The translations under genes were made by a program, and so were the position numbers. Source: JACCTH01 sp036556085 (GTDB lineage: Bacteria > Actinomycetota > Acidimicrobiia > Spongiisociales > ZC4RG35). From it: 64,000 nt of DNA. The notes beneath the pieces were generated by a model that made no database searches, had not been told where the DNA came from, and saw only the letters and a list, made by a program, of their open reading frames with translations. The stretch is from contig DATBKE010000123.1 of NCBI GenBank assembly GCA_036556085.1, positions 9,014 to 73,013 of the forward strand, written 5' to 3'. How positions within the stretch are numbered: position 1 is the first letter of the stretch; the number at the start of each line of letters is the position of its first letter. Positions 35,711-44,431 of this stretch are shown one piece after another.

Positions 35711-36742
35711 GTGCGGCGGATCCTCGGCGAGCAGACTCAACTCGATCCCTTCCGGCTGGCTGAAGCGCAACTGATGGCGACCGAAGCGGTGGGCCACTTC
35801 GTCGAAAGTGGAGGGTCAAGTCTGCAAGTGAAGATCGAGGCGGGCCCGGCAGACTGGCGGATCGAGCTGGCAAGCCCCGACGATCCCTCCGCACCGGAGT
35901 TGAGTCCTTTGTCGCTTCGGCTTTTCAGTTCGCTCAGTCAGCGTTGGGGCGACGACCGCAGTGAAGGGCGACGGATCATTTGGTTTCACGTGCGCGCTCC
36001 GGGGACCGGCGCCGTATTGGCCGATGTCGAATCGTCCGAGCTGTTGGTCAGAGCCGCCGAGGATCCGCTGTACCAAGAGGAAGTGGTGCGACGGTTTGGA
36101 CCGTTCTCTGCCTCCATCGCTCGGAGGTTTCGGGGAAAGGGCGTGGCCGATGCCGATCTCGAACAAGTGGCGTTGCTCGGCTTGGTGGCGGCGATGCATC
36201 GTTTCGACGTCGAGAAGGGGGACTTCGAGCCCTTCGCCGCTGTCACGATCGCCGGGGAGCTAAAGCGCCATTTGCGCGATCGAGCGTGGTCGGTTCGGGT
36301 CCCGCGGGCTTTGCAGGAGTCAACCCTCAACGTCGGCAAGACCAGCGACCGCCTGACCCAACAGCTCGGACGTCAGCCCACCGCGGCCGAGATCGCCGAG
36401 GAGCTCGGCATGACGAGCGATGAGGTCCTCCAGGCTCAAAAGGCAAGGGTCGCTTACAGGTGGGAGTCGATTGATGCCACCGATCCGGTCACCGGCGCCT
36501 CTGCCGCCGACTCGCTTTCCTCCGATGATGACGGGGTCATGAGCACCTGGCCAGAGCTGGCGGAAGAACTGGCTCTGCTCCCGTCCCGCGAGCAGGAGAT
36601 CGTCTATCTGCGTTTCTTCGAGGACCTGACCCAGGCGGAGATCGCCGACCGGGTGGGTATCTCCCAAATGCACGTTTCCCGGCTATTGGCGAGAGCGCTG
36701 GAAAGGCTTCGTAACGTTGTTAAAGAGGAGAGCGACACTTAG
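35711..36742 (+). CDS. SigB/SigF-family sigma factor with degenerate RsbW-like N-terminal domain
   Basis: The 343-residue frame from GTG 35711 has two parts. Residues 1-95 look like an anti-sigma kinase fold (AQLMATEAVGHFVESGG at the N-box, ending RIIWFHV as RsbW-type domains do), but the N-box Asn and glycine-rich ATP loops are missing. Residues about 115-343 are a SigB/F sigma: LEQVALLGLVAAMHRFD (region 2), VPRALQE, TAAEIAEELGM (region 3), and QAEIADRVGISQMHVSRLLARAL (region 4). The frame is open and domain-like upstream (LPVRRETAQWVRRIL), so translation may begin nearer 35645, where a CTG overlaps the STAS stop. No ATG, GTG or TTG was found there. Confidence 0.85.
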   Translation: MRRILGEQTQLDPFRLAEAQLMATEAVGHFVESGGSSLQVKIEAGPADWRIELASPDDPSAPELSPLSLRLFSSLSQRWGDDRSEGRRIIWFHVRAPGTGAVLADVESSELLVRAAEDPLYQEEVVRRFGPFSASIARRFRGKGVADADLEQVALLGLVAAMHRFDVEKGDFEPFAAVTIAGELKRHLRDRAWSVRVPRALQESTLNVGKTSDRLTQQLGRQPTAAEIAEELGMTSDEVLQAQKARVAYRWESIDATDPVTGASAADSLSSDDDGVMSTWPELAEELALLPSREQEIVYLRFFEDLTQAEIADRVGISQMHVSRLLARALERLRNVVKEESDT

Positions 36743-36767
36743 TTTGTAGGTCCCAGGCACCGGGTAT
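36742..36767 (+). promoter_or_regulatory. SigB/SigF-type promoter before the RsbW-like kinase gene
   Basis: GTTT (36742-36745), a 16-base spacer and GGGTAT (36762-36767) match the SigB/SigF consensus. It lies in the 54-base gap between the sigma gene and the kinase gene, about 29 bases before the GTG start. The kinase could thus be made on demand by the sigma factor it restrains, a negative feedback loop. The same match upstream of the csbD operon strengthens both calls. Confidence 0.7.
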
Positions 36768-36796
36768 TTGGCTGGTATGTACCGGTCAGGACCCCG

Positions 36797-37159
36797 GTGA
36801 CTGCGACCGAATACCGGCGCTTCATGACTGCCGGAGCAAGGGCGCCCGCTGATGCTCGGGAATTCGTCCGCAGCAAGCTCGCGGAAGGCGGTCGGACCGA
36901 CGACGTTGTACTCATGGTGAGCGAACTGGTGACGAATGCGGTTCGTCACGGGCCCGCGGGCCGCGTCTATCTGCGAATTATTGATGGGGACACGCTCCGG
37001 GTCGAAGTCCAACAGCTGTCCGATTCCGAGGCCACTCTCAACGGCTACCAGAGACCGGGATCGGGTTTTGGCCTCAAGATTGTCGAGGCCCTGAGCGACG
37101 CCTGGGGCGCGGGTGATCCGGAGTGGAGGGGTGTTTGGTTCGAGGTCCAGATCGATTAG
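36797..37159 (+). CDS. RsbW-like anti-sigma serine kinase
   Basis: A 120-residue HATPase_c_2 protein. The intact N-box SELVTNAVRHG (42-52) supplies the Mg-binding Asn; GSGFGLKIVEAL is the glycine-rich ATP lid; VWFEV closes the domain. The usual DxGxG G1 box is weak (VEVQQLSDSE), as in many actinobacterial members. It probably binds the sigma factor and phosphorylates the STAS protein. GTG 36797 is the start. It ends four bases into the convergent phosphatase gene. Confidence 0.88.
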   Translation: MTATEYRRFMTAGARAPADAREFVRSKLAEGGRTDDVVLMVSELVTNAVRHGPAGRVYLRIIDGDTLRVEVQQLSDSEATLNGYQRPGSGFGLKIVEALSDAWGAGDPEWRGVWFEVQID

Positions 37160-38301
37160 CCCCTACGGCGCAGAGCGACGATCGAGGCGTCGTCAGCCAG
37201 GCTCCCGTCCGACCACCTCATCACTGCCGAGAGAATCTGCCGGCAGATAGCGCCGAGGCTGAGTCCTTCCGAGGTTCGCGCCAGGGCTATCTGAGTTAAA
37301 GCCTCTTCTCCCCACATCGCGAGCTCGGGGTTTCTGGCCTGGACGACCCCATCGCTGTACAAGAAGATCACGTCGCGCGGTTGGGACGGGAAAACGTGCG
37401 TGGTGAGAGGGCTCACTCCAAGCCCCAACGGGACGTGGACCGACGACCCATTTAAGAAATGGGCGGATTGGTCACGGATTAGAAGAGGGGGGAGATGCCC
37501 GGCGTTGGCAATTTCGATCGCCCCCTCCTCAGGTTTGACGAGAACCATGATTCCAGTCACAAATTCATTACTTTCAGCATGGGATGAGAGCACCTCGTCG
37601 ATTGCGAGGATCATGTCGGCTAGCGGAGCACCCTTCCTGCGCATTCGCCGGTAGGTCGAAACTGCCCAAGTAGAAAGAGTGGTGGCTCTGAGGCCGTGCC
37701 CGACAGCGTCGAAAAGCGCGAGATGGATTCCCTCGGGGTTGGCGGCGTAATCGATCACGTCGCCGGCGATGTCGTAGGCAGGCTCAAGGCGGCTGCCAAG
37801 TTCAACCTTCTCATCGGCATAGGAAGTCAGGGGCAGATTTCGATGCTGGATGATCGCCGCGAGGCTGAGGTTGATTGCCCCGCGGGTTCGTTCGACCACG
37901 TCGCTGACCAGGCCTGTGGCTAGTAATGCGTTCGCAACGGCAACCGCCACCGGGGTCAACTCCGTGATGGCATCTGACTTCGCTGGCGAGATTTCGATGA
38001 CACCGATGACCTGACCTCGGACAGCCAGCGGGAGATAGGCGCGCGTGCCGTGGATGACTGCTTCTTCAGATCCCGCCACCCGGCCGACGATGGAGCCCCC
38101 TATCGACACCGGTCCCTTGACTCCAGTTATGTCGGTCAGCTGCATGAATCCGTGATCGACGAGCCAGATCGAAACGGATTTGGCCATGCCCAGATCGATC
38201 ATCACCTCCGCCGCCAAGCGACCAAAGCGCTCCGGTGGGCAGCCATCTAATCGGGTGATCAGCCTTCCGGCGACTCGCTCTCCGACCCGGGCTGTGGACA
38301 C
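37156..38301 (-). CDS. PP2C/SpoIIE-type phosphatase with N-terminal GAF-like domain
   Basis: A 381-residue protein from GTG 38301. Residues 1-145 resemble a GAF sensor domain (VAVANALLATGLVS linker). Residues about 190-381 are a SpoIIE phosphatase: EPAYDIAGDVIDYA with a metal Asp, FDAVGHGLRA, IANAGHLPP, IFLYSDGVVQARN, and a late DDASIVAL. It should dephosphorylate the STAS antagonist and so activate the sigma factor. The usual GGD...D site is AGDVID here, which keeps the key Asp. No membrane segment was seen, so the signal is cytoplasmic. Confidence 0.9.
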   Translation of the reverse strand: MSTARVGERVAGRLITRLDGCPPERFGRLAAEVMIDLGMAKSVSIWLVDHGFMQLTDITGVKGPVSIGGSIVGRVAGSEEAVIHGTRAYLPLAVRGQVIGVIEISPAKSDAITELTPVAVAVANALLATGLVSDVVERTRGAINLSLAAIIQHRNLPLTSYADEKVELGSRLEPAYDIAGDVIDYAANPEGIHLALFDAVGHGLRATTLSTWAVSTYRRMRRKGAPLADMILAIDEVLSSHAESNEFVTGIMVLVKPEEGAIEIANAGHLPPLLIRDQSAHFLNGSSVHVPLGLGVSPLTTHVFPSQPRDVIFLYSDGVVQARNPELAMWGEEALTQIALARTSEGLSLGAICRQILSAVMRWSDGSLADDASIVALRRRG

Positions 38302-38338
38302 CAGCCTTTTATAACTAGTCCCGACGATCGGCGGGTCT

Positions 38339-39574
38339 TCAGGACAGCTTTCCGCACGTCACTGTTGGCAAGATTCCAAAGGCCTGACCCAGCATCACGG
38401 CCAGATCGGCCCGGCTCAGCAAACTATCGAGAGGTAGCTCAACTGTGGGACAGTCGTTGGCGAGACCGAGCACCCGTAGCTGAGTCAGCGCCCATCCTGG
38501 TTCGGTTTCCCAGTATGGCGGCGGAGGCGGCATCACCTCGCCCTCCTCGGTGTCGGCATGAGCGTCGTCGTAGGCTTGCTGACGAACCGCCCAGACGAGC
38601 ATCGTCATCACATCTCCACGGGTCAACGGCGGCTCCGGGCAATCGGTCCCTCCGCATGCCAGTTGGAGGGCAACGACTGAGGCCATGATTTCAGGCCCCG
38701 GATCGGGCGGTGGTCTCACCGGAACCAGAACCCGCGCCAGGCTGGCGATCCATGATGCGGCGTCGAGATTGCTGGCAGCCAGGGCAGGGCATACCGCGGC
38801 CCCCCATTCGTCGCATGAGGCGAGGGCGCCGGCAGTGACTAGACGATGAAAGACAGGTTCAGCCGCCAGGCCGTCATCGTCGGTAAACGAGCCTGCAAAT
38901 CCGGCGGTCAGGTTCTCGATCGCCGGCGCCGACCGATACGCCCGCCGCAGGGCCGGATAGGGATCGATGGCTCCAACCCCCGGCCGGTGGAGCTCGAAGT
39001 GGAGGTGAGGGGGGCCAGGCTCGGCATTCCCGGAGTCTCCCACCCAGCCAATCACTTCTCCCGCGCTGACCCGACTGCCCGCGACCAGGTCGGGCCGGAT
39101 GCCAGCACCACCCCCATCGTCGGTGCCGAAGCGATCGTTGTTGAGGTGGAGATACCAAGACGACCAGCCGTCATCGTGGGAGAGGATGAGCCAGCAGCAG
39201 TCGCCCGGGACATCGTGGATCGAGCTGATCGTTCCATTGGCCACGGCCACCACCGGGGTCATCTTTGGAGCCATGATGTCGTTGCCGGCATGAAGCCGGC
39301 TGCCACCGTCGCGGTCGGCTCCAAATGTGGAGATGACCGCCCCACCCCCGAGAACCGGCCAAAGCATCCGGTATCGGTACGCGCAGTAGCGGATTGGCTC
39401 GGGCGGGGGAGCAGGCACCGCCGGCGCCAATGGATCGACCGGAATGGCCGGGGCAGGGGCAGGCGGTGCAGGCCTCGAAACGGTCGGCCGGCAGGCGGCT
39501 TGTGCTGGGACCGCCGGCAGCACAGTTGCGACGACGAAACCGGCCAAGAAAAGCGAGATACCTCGCTTCCTCAT
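38339..39574 (-). CDS. Secreted M23-family peptidase
   Basis: A 411-residue exported protein. The signal peptide is MRKRGISLFLAGFVVATVLP to about residue 27, then a Pro/Ala-rich linker. The M23 (LytM) domain spans about 78-200: RLHAGNDIMAPKMTP with His and Asp ligands, and HLHFELHRPG as the H-x-H motif. Beyond residue 210 there is about 200 residues with repeated CDEWG / CGGTDCPEPPLTRGDV-like blocks, reminiscent of S-layer or SLH-type helices (DLAVMLGQAFGI). Likely cuts peptidoglycan crosslinks, or is a wall-anchored regulator. Confidence 0.88.
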   Translation of the reverse strand: MRKRGISLFLAGFVVATVLPAVPAQAACRPTVSRPAPPAPAPAIPVDPLAPAVPAPPPEPIRYCAYRYRMLWPVLGGGAVISTFGADRDGGSRLHAGNDIMAPKMTPVVAVANGTISSIHDVPGDCCWLILSHDDGWSSWYLHLNNDRFGTDDGGGAGIRPDLVAGSRVSAGEVIGWVGDSGNAEPGPPHLHFELHRPGVGAIDPYPALRRAYRSAPAIENLTAGFAGSFTDDDGLAAEPVFHRLVTAGALASCDEWGAAVCPALAASNLDAASWIASLARVLVPVRPPPDPGPEIMASVVALQLACGGTDCPEPPLTRGDVMTMLVWAVRQQAYDDAHADTEEGEVMPPPPPYWETEPGWALTQLRVLGLANDCPTVELPLDSLLSRADLAVMLGQAFGILPTVTCGKLS

Positions 39575-39665
39575 CGGGTGGGCAGGCTACCGGTGCCGGG
39601 AAGGCATGGCTAGTACCACATTGCCTATTTCGTATTGTGCGTAGATCTACTAGTTGGGAGTGGCC

Positions 39666-40406
39666 ATGAGCTCACTGATCGACCCGGAAGAGGCCGAGAT
39701 CGGCGTTATCCACGAATTGGTGGACTTTTCTGGTGCCCATGTCCTCGAGGTGGGGTGCGGGGACGGACGCCTCACTTGGCGATACGCGCAGGAGACAGCC
39801 TCCGTGCTGGCGATGGATGTGAACGGGGAGAAGATCGAGCGAGCTGCGAAGGGCACCCCCGCCGCCCTCCGATCCAAGGTGGAGTTTGTGTTGGCGGATG
39901 TGTCCACGTTCGAGCTTCCCGCCGAGGCCTACGACGTTGCCATCCTCTCGCACTCGTTGTGATGCATCGACGTGGAGGGCGTGGTGCACGCCCTGAGACG
40001 GATTCATTTCTCCCTGCGTTCGGAAGGTGTTTTGCTCGACCTTCACCCACAGCCAGTGCACGCTGGGTTGGAGGTTTGGCGGGGAGGACGGGTCGAGCGC
40101 CTTGGCCGAGTCGAACAGGAGGATGACATCAAAGATATCCTCGAAGCTCGCGCTCGACTGGACTTAGTCGAAAGGGATGGCTGGTATGTCACCAAGAGCC
40201 AACGATTTTTTGACTTGCTCTCACACTTTCGTAGCACAGAGGAATGGCTCAAGTTCCAGGCAAGGGAGGGATACACCGGCGAAGTTTCGGACGATTTGCT
40301 CGCCTCGGCAGATCGGTTACTTGCTGGCGGCGACGGCGTGTTCGTCGTCCGCGAACCCATCCGGGCTTCACTACTGAAGCGCCTCCCGAGACTGCCAACC
40401 CCATGA
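39666..40406 (+). CDS. SAM-dependent methyltransferase with one in-frame UGA (candidate selenoprotein)
   Basis: The frame gives 246 residues if the TGA at 39960-39962 (codon 99) is read through. ATG 39666 follows GGGAG at 39656. Residues 26-34 are SAM motif I (VLEVGCGDG), with an acidic D51 motif and DVAILSHSL before the stop. The frame resumes as CIDVEGVVHALRRIHFSLRSEGVLLDL, which is the normal methyltransferase region after motif II, and stays open to TGA 40404. The UGA precedes a Cys, at a position where I expect Cys-Cys or Trp-Cys in relatives. A SECIS-like hairpin lies 14-32 bases after it. Alternatives: a fresh nonsense mutation (pseudogene) or read-through as Trp. Confidence 0.7.
39976..39994 (+). 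promoter_or_regulatory. Bacterial SECIS-like hairpin after the in-frame UGA
   Basis: AGGGCGTG (39976-39983) pairs perfectly with CACGCCCT (39987-39994), with a GTG loop. The loop begins with G, 22 bases after the UGA; the E. coli fdhF SECIS has its essential loop G and U at about the same distance. A bacterial SECIS must lie in the coding sequence just after the UGA, and this does. GC-rich DNA makes hairpins common, so this is supportive, not decisive. Confidence 0.5.
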
Positions 40407-40434
40407 CAGGGCCCACGGCGACACCGACGATCGA

Positions 40435-41832
40435 CTAGTAAAGCAAGAGCGTCGCCACGGCCAGGAAGCCGGCGAAACCGAGCAGATCGGTGACAGTGGT
40501 GAGGAAGAGATTGGAACCGAGGGCGGGGTCGAAGCCGGCTCGACGGAGGAGGAGTGGTATCCCCGACCCGGCGATGCCGGCGATCACCAAATTCGCCAGG
40601 GCGGCCACGGCCATGGCCACGCCGATACGAACCGGGCTCGGCCCCTGCCGGATTTCCTGCATGACAAATCCAAGAATCCCCGAGAGGAAGGCAATTGCCA
40701 GACCGTTTATCGCACCGATGGTCGCCTCTCTTGCCACCACCCGGGCATTGCCGCTTTGAGGGATCTCGTCCGCCGCCAGGCTACGGATGACGACGGCCAG
40801 GCTCTGTGCCCCAGCATCTCCCCCGATGCGGGCCACCAGCGGCATGAGTGCCGCCAGCACCACGAAGGAGTCCAGCACTTCGTTGAATTGGCTCACCGCC
40901 CACACCACGGAGGAGGAGATCAGCACATCGAACGCGATCCACGGGAGGCGAGCCCGCACCGAAGACCAGACGGGGCTACGTACGTTCTCAGTGACACCGG
41001 CACCCATGGCGGCGGCGAAATCCTCCGACGCCTCTTCTTGCACCGATTCGATGACGGCATCAGTCGTCACGACGCCCAAGAGCACTCCTCCGTCGCCGAC
41101 CACCGGGACTGCCCGGATGTGGTACTGCGAGATGATTTCGTTGACCACGGACCGGTCGGCCTCGGCTCCAACCACGATCGGATCGGCCACCATCACCTCA
41201 GAGAGGCCACTTCCCGGGCGATTGAAGACCAGGTCACGGAAGGAAATGACGCCCTGTAAAACCCCCTCGTCGTCGGTGACATAGACGTACGAGAGATCGT
41301 CGAGCTCCTCTCGGAGCTGGCGGATTCGTTCGATCGCCTCCCCCGCATTCAATCCCAGAGGCAAGCGGGCCACATCGGTGGTCATCAAGCCACCGGCCGA
41401 GTCGGCCGGATAGGTCAGAAGCCTTCTGACCTCCGTGGCCGCCTCCACCGTCAGGAGGTCGATCAATGACGCGGCGGCTTCGTCGGAAACCTCGCTGAGC
41501 ACATCGGCTGCATCCTCTGGAGTCATCTCCTCGAGCAATGCCACGGCCTCGGACTGAGGGAGATCTTCAAGTAGATCGGCTGCCACTTCGGTGTGGAGTT
41601 CCGCCAATACTTCTGCCGCCTCAGGCGCCTCGAGGTCGCTGATCAGTTCCGAAAGTGCTTCTTCGTCGAGCTCGCCGAGGATGGCGGCTGCCGCCCCGGG
41701 AGCAAGAGCAGCCAGCGCCTCCCACTCCTCACCGTGGGCGTCGAGGTACTCCTCGACAGCCTCCGGTTGACGGCGCGCCTGTGTCAGCAACAGACGGGCC
41801 AGCTGGCGGGGACTGCGGAGGCGGAGCTTCAC
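40435..41832 (-). CDS. mgtE: MgtE-family magnesium channel/transporter
   Basis: A 465-residue protein. The N domain (about 35-135) has LEDLPQSEAVALLEEMTPEDAADVL; tandem CBS domains follow (about 140-265; LQGVISFRDLVF, LLGVVTTDAVIE), then five membrane helices from about 300. The pore segment includes ARIGGDAGAQSLAVVIR and the last helices, where Mg is selected. The CBS/N domains sense cytoplasmic Mg and gate the channel. Length is normal. It converges with the methyltransferase gene. Confidence 0.92.
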   Translation of the reverse strand: MKLRLRSPRQLARLLLTQARRQPEAVEEYLDAHGEEWEALAALAPGAAAAILGELDEEALSELISDLEAPEAAEVLAELHTEVAADLLEDLPQSEAVALLEEMTPEDAADVLSEVSDEAAASLIDLLTVEAATEVRRLLTYPADSAGGLMTTDVARLPLGLNAGEAIERIRQLREELDDLSYVYVTDDEGVLQGVISFRDLVFNRPGSGLSEVMVADPIVVGAEADRSVVNEIISQYHIRAVPVVGDGGVLLGVVTTDAVIESVQEEASEDFAAAMGAGVTENVRSPVWSSVRARLPWIAFDVLISSSVVWAVSQFNEVLDSFVVLAALMPLVARIGGDAGAQSLAVVIRSLAADEIPQSGNARVVAREATIGAINGLAIAFLSGILGFVMQEIRQGPSPVRIGVAMAVAALANLVIAGIAGSGIPLLLRRAGFDPALGSNLFLTTVTDLLGFAGFLAVATLLLY

Positions 41833-41858
41833 CTCCTCAGGCTATTTCCCCCAAAGGT

Positions 41859-42335
41859 TCAGGTCTGGAAGGGACGAATCGCCTTCACCGTCACAGTGAA
41901 GGTTCCACCGGGGGCCTGGTAGGTGACCCGCTCGCCCTTCCTGGCACCGATCAAAGCCTGTCCGAGGGGTCCTGCGGGCGAGGCGAGAAGAAAGCCCGGC
42001 TCGCGATTCTCGGGGTTAGCGACGAAGTACTCCGACTCGTCACCATCGGAATCGACCACCGTGACGACGGAACCGATCTGTACGGAGCCGTCATAGGTCG
42101 GCTCCTCTACCTCGGCCTGGGCCAGAATCGCCTCCAGTTGCCGGATCCGGGCCTCCATTAGTCCCTGATCGTTTTTGGCGGCGTCATAATCACCGTTCTC
42201 CCGCAGGTCGCCGTGAGCACGAGCTTCTGAGAGCCTCACCTCGATGCTCCGTCGTCCATTGGTCTTGAGATCTTCAAGCTCGGCCGACAGCTTCTCGAAA
42301 GCCGAGGGCGTGAGCCAGGTCGTCTCGTCTGTCAT
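41859..42335 (-). CDS. greA: Transcription elongation factor GreA
   Basis: A 158-residue Gre factor. The coiled-coil N-domain (FEKLSAELEDLKTNGRRSIEV) has the tip acidic pair in ENGDYDAAKNDQ, which triggers transcript cleavage by RNA polymerase. The C-terminal FKBP-like domain has ASPAGPLGQALIGARKGERV. It rescues arrested polymerase. It lies between mgtE and uvrB on the same strand. Confidence 0.95.
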   Translation of the reverse strand: MTDETTWLTPSAFEKLSAELEDLKTNGRRSIEVRLSEARAHGDLRENGDYDAAKNDQGLMEARIRQLEAILAQAEVEEPTYDGSVQIGSVVTVVDSDGDESEYFVANPENREPGFLLASPAGPLGQALIGARKGERVTYQAPGGTFTVTVKAIRPFQT

Positions 42336-42376
42336 TCGCCAAGGATAAACCCTGGTCGGCTCTTTCTCCCGGTCGC

Positions 42377-44386
42377 TCAGCCCACCGCCGAAGTGATCTG
42401 ACGAAGCTCGCGCTTGAGATCGTTCACCTCATCGCGCAGGCGGGCGGCGTATTCGAATCGGAGCTCCTTCGCAGCCTGATGCATCTCGTCCTCAAGAGAC
42501 ATGATGAGGCGGGTGAGATCATCACCCTCGAGATTGAGCGGCTCCCGCTGGGTCAATTCCCGCCGGCGGCGATCGCCCGCAGTGGGCTCGGTGGCGACGA
42601 GATCGAGGATGTCGGACACCTTCTTTCTGATGGTCTGCGGATCGATGCCGTGAGCCTCGTTGTATTCCTCCTGCAGGCGGCGACGCCGATTGGTTTCGTT
42701 GATCGCCTGCTGCATGGATCTTGTGATCTGATCGGCGTACATGATTACCTGCCCGTCGACATTGCGGGCGGCTCGTCCGATGATCTGGATAAGAGAGGTC
42801 TCCGAACGGAGGAAGCCTTCCTTATCGGCGTCGAGGATGGCCACCAACGACACCTCGGGCAAGTCGAGCCCCTCTCGCAACAGGTTGATGCCTACCAGGA
42901 CGTCGAACTCGCCGAGGCGAAGCTCGCGGAGGATCGAGATTCGCTCCAGGGTGTCGATCTCGGAGTGGAGATAGCGCGCTCGTACGCCCATCTCCAGGAG
43001 ATAGTCGGTGAGGTCCTCGGCCATCTTCTTGGTAAGGGTGGTGACCAGGATTCGTTGATCGGCCAAAGCTCTGGTGCGGATTTCCTCGAGAAGGTCGTCG
43101 ATCTGGCCCTTGGTAGGGCGAACCACCACCTCGGGGTCGACCAGACCGGTGGGGCGGGCGATCTGCTCCACCACCTGCGTGGAGCGGGCAAGCTCGAATT
43201 CGGAGGGAGTAGCTGACAGGAAAACCACCTGGTTGGCCTTCTCGAGCCACTCGTCAAAGCGAAGCGGGCGATTGTCCATGGCGGAAGGAAGACGAAACCC
43301 GTGCTCGACCAGCATCTGCTTGCGACTGTGATCACCCTCGTATTGCCCGCCAATCTGGGGCACAGTGACGTGAGACTCATCGATGATCGTCAGGTAATTG
43401 TCGGGAAAGTAATCGAGCAGTGTGTACGGGGGCTCCCCTGCGCGGCGGCCATCGAGGTAGCGGGAATAGTTTTCGATCCCTGTGCAGAACCCCACCTCGC
43501 GGATCATCTCGAGGTCGTACTGGGTCCGCATTCGCAGCCGTTGCGCTTCCAGCAATTTGCCTTTGCCCTCGAGTTCGGCGAGACGGGCCGCGAGCTCTTC
43601 TTCGATTTGAAGTGTGGCTTTCAACATGCGCTCGCGTTCGGTGACATAGTGAGTGGCGGGAAAGATCACGATCTCCGAGAGATCCTCAATCACCTCTCCA
43701 GTAATCGGGTTCATGCGCAGGATCTTCTCGACCTCGTCTCCGAAATAGGAGAAGCGCACCACTGTCTCTTCGTAGGCGGGCATCACCTCGAGGGTGTCGC
43801 CCTTGACCCGGAACTTGCCTCTGATGAGGTTCACCTCGTTGCGTTCGTAACCGATGTCGACCAGGCGTCGGATGGCATCGCCCATCGGATACTGGACGTT
43901 GCGGAAGAGCCGGAGCAGCTGGCCCTCGTACTGCTCGGGGGAGCCGAGCCCGTAGATACAGGAAACCGAGGCGACAATGATCACGTCGTCGCGCACGAGC
44001 AGCGCTGAGGTCGCCGAGTGGCGGAGGCGATCGATCTCGTCGTTGACGGTGGCGTCCTTCTCGATGTAGGTGTCGGTCGAGGGGATGTACGCCTCCGGCT
44101 GGTAGTAGTCGTAATACGAAACGAAGTACTCGACGCGGTTATGGGGGAAGAACTGACGGAACTCGTTGGCCAGCTGGGCCGCCAGAGCTTTGTTGGGTGC
44201 AATGACGATCGTGGGCCGCTGCACCGCCTCGATGGTCCAGGCAATGGTGGCGGACTTGCCTGAGCCGGTGATTCCGAGGAGGGTTTGGAACCGGTCTCCA
44301 CGGGTGATTCCCTCGGCCAGGGCCGCGATCGCTTTGGGCTGGTCTCCGGCCGGATCGAAATCCGAACGAACCTTGAAAGGGGGCAC
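42377..44386 (-). CDS. uvrB: Excinuclease ABC subunit B
   Basis: A 669-residue helicase-like repair protein. Walker A GITGSGKSATIAW is near residue 40; YYDYYQPEAYIPSTDT is the beta-hairpin that clamps DNA; DESHVTVPQIGG is the DEAD-like box; ATPSEFEL and QIIGRAARN are later helicase motifs; the C-terminal UVR motif (about 630-660) binds UvrC. GTG 44386 (VPPFKVRSDFDPAGDQP) fits the family's normal N-terminus. The open frame continues 94 codons upstream but is non-conserved, Pro/Arg-rich, and crosses a GC-rich hairpin and a separate small gene. Confidence 0.94.
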   Translation of the reverse strand: MPPFKVRSDFDPAGDQPKAIAALAEGITRGDRFQTLLGITGSGKSATIAWTIEAVQRPTIVIAPNKALAAQLANEFRQFFPHNRVEYFVSYYDYYQPEAYIPSTDTYIEKDATVNDEIDRLRHSATSALLVRDDVIIVASVSCIYGLGSPEQYEGQLLRLFRNVQYPMGDAIRRLVDIGYERNEVNLIRGKFRVKGDTLEVMPAYEETVVRFSYFGDEVEKILRMNPITGEVIEDLSEIVIFPATHYVTERERMLKATLQIEEELAARLAELEGKGKLLEAQRLRMRTQYDLEMIREVGFCTGIENYSRYLDGRRAGEPPYTLLDYFPDNYLTIIDESHVTVPQIGGQYEGDHSRKQMLVEHGFRLPSAMDNRPLRFDEWLEKANQVVFLSATPSEFELARSTQVVEQIARPTGLVDPEVVVRPTKGQIDDLLEEIRTRALADQRILVTTLTKKMAEDLTDYLLEMGVRARYLHSEIDTLERISILRELRLGEFDVLVGINLLREGLDLPEVSLVAILDADKEGFLRSETSLIQIIGRAARNVDGQVIMYADQITRSMQQAINETNRRRRLQEEYNEAHGIDPQTIRKKVSDILDLVATEPTAGDRRRRELTQREPLNLEGDDLTRLIMSLEDEMHQAAKELRFEYAARLRDEVNDLKRELRQITSAVG

Positions 44387-44431
44387 GGAGGGGAGTGTAA
44401 GGAAGGGCGGTGACAAGCCTCCTCCCGTTCT

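Noticed and set aside
39960..39962. Genome-wide reassignment of UGA to Trp
   Set aside because: Many genes in the window end at UGA with tight overlaps to the next gene, and Trp is encoded by UGG throughout.
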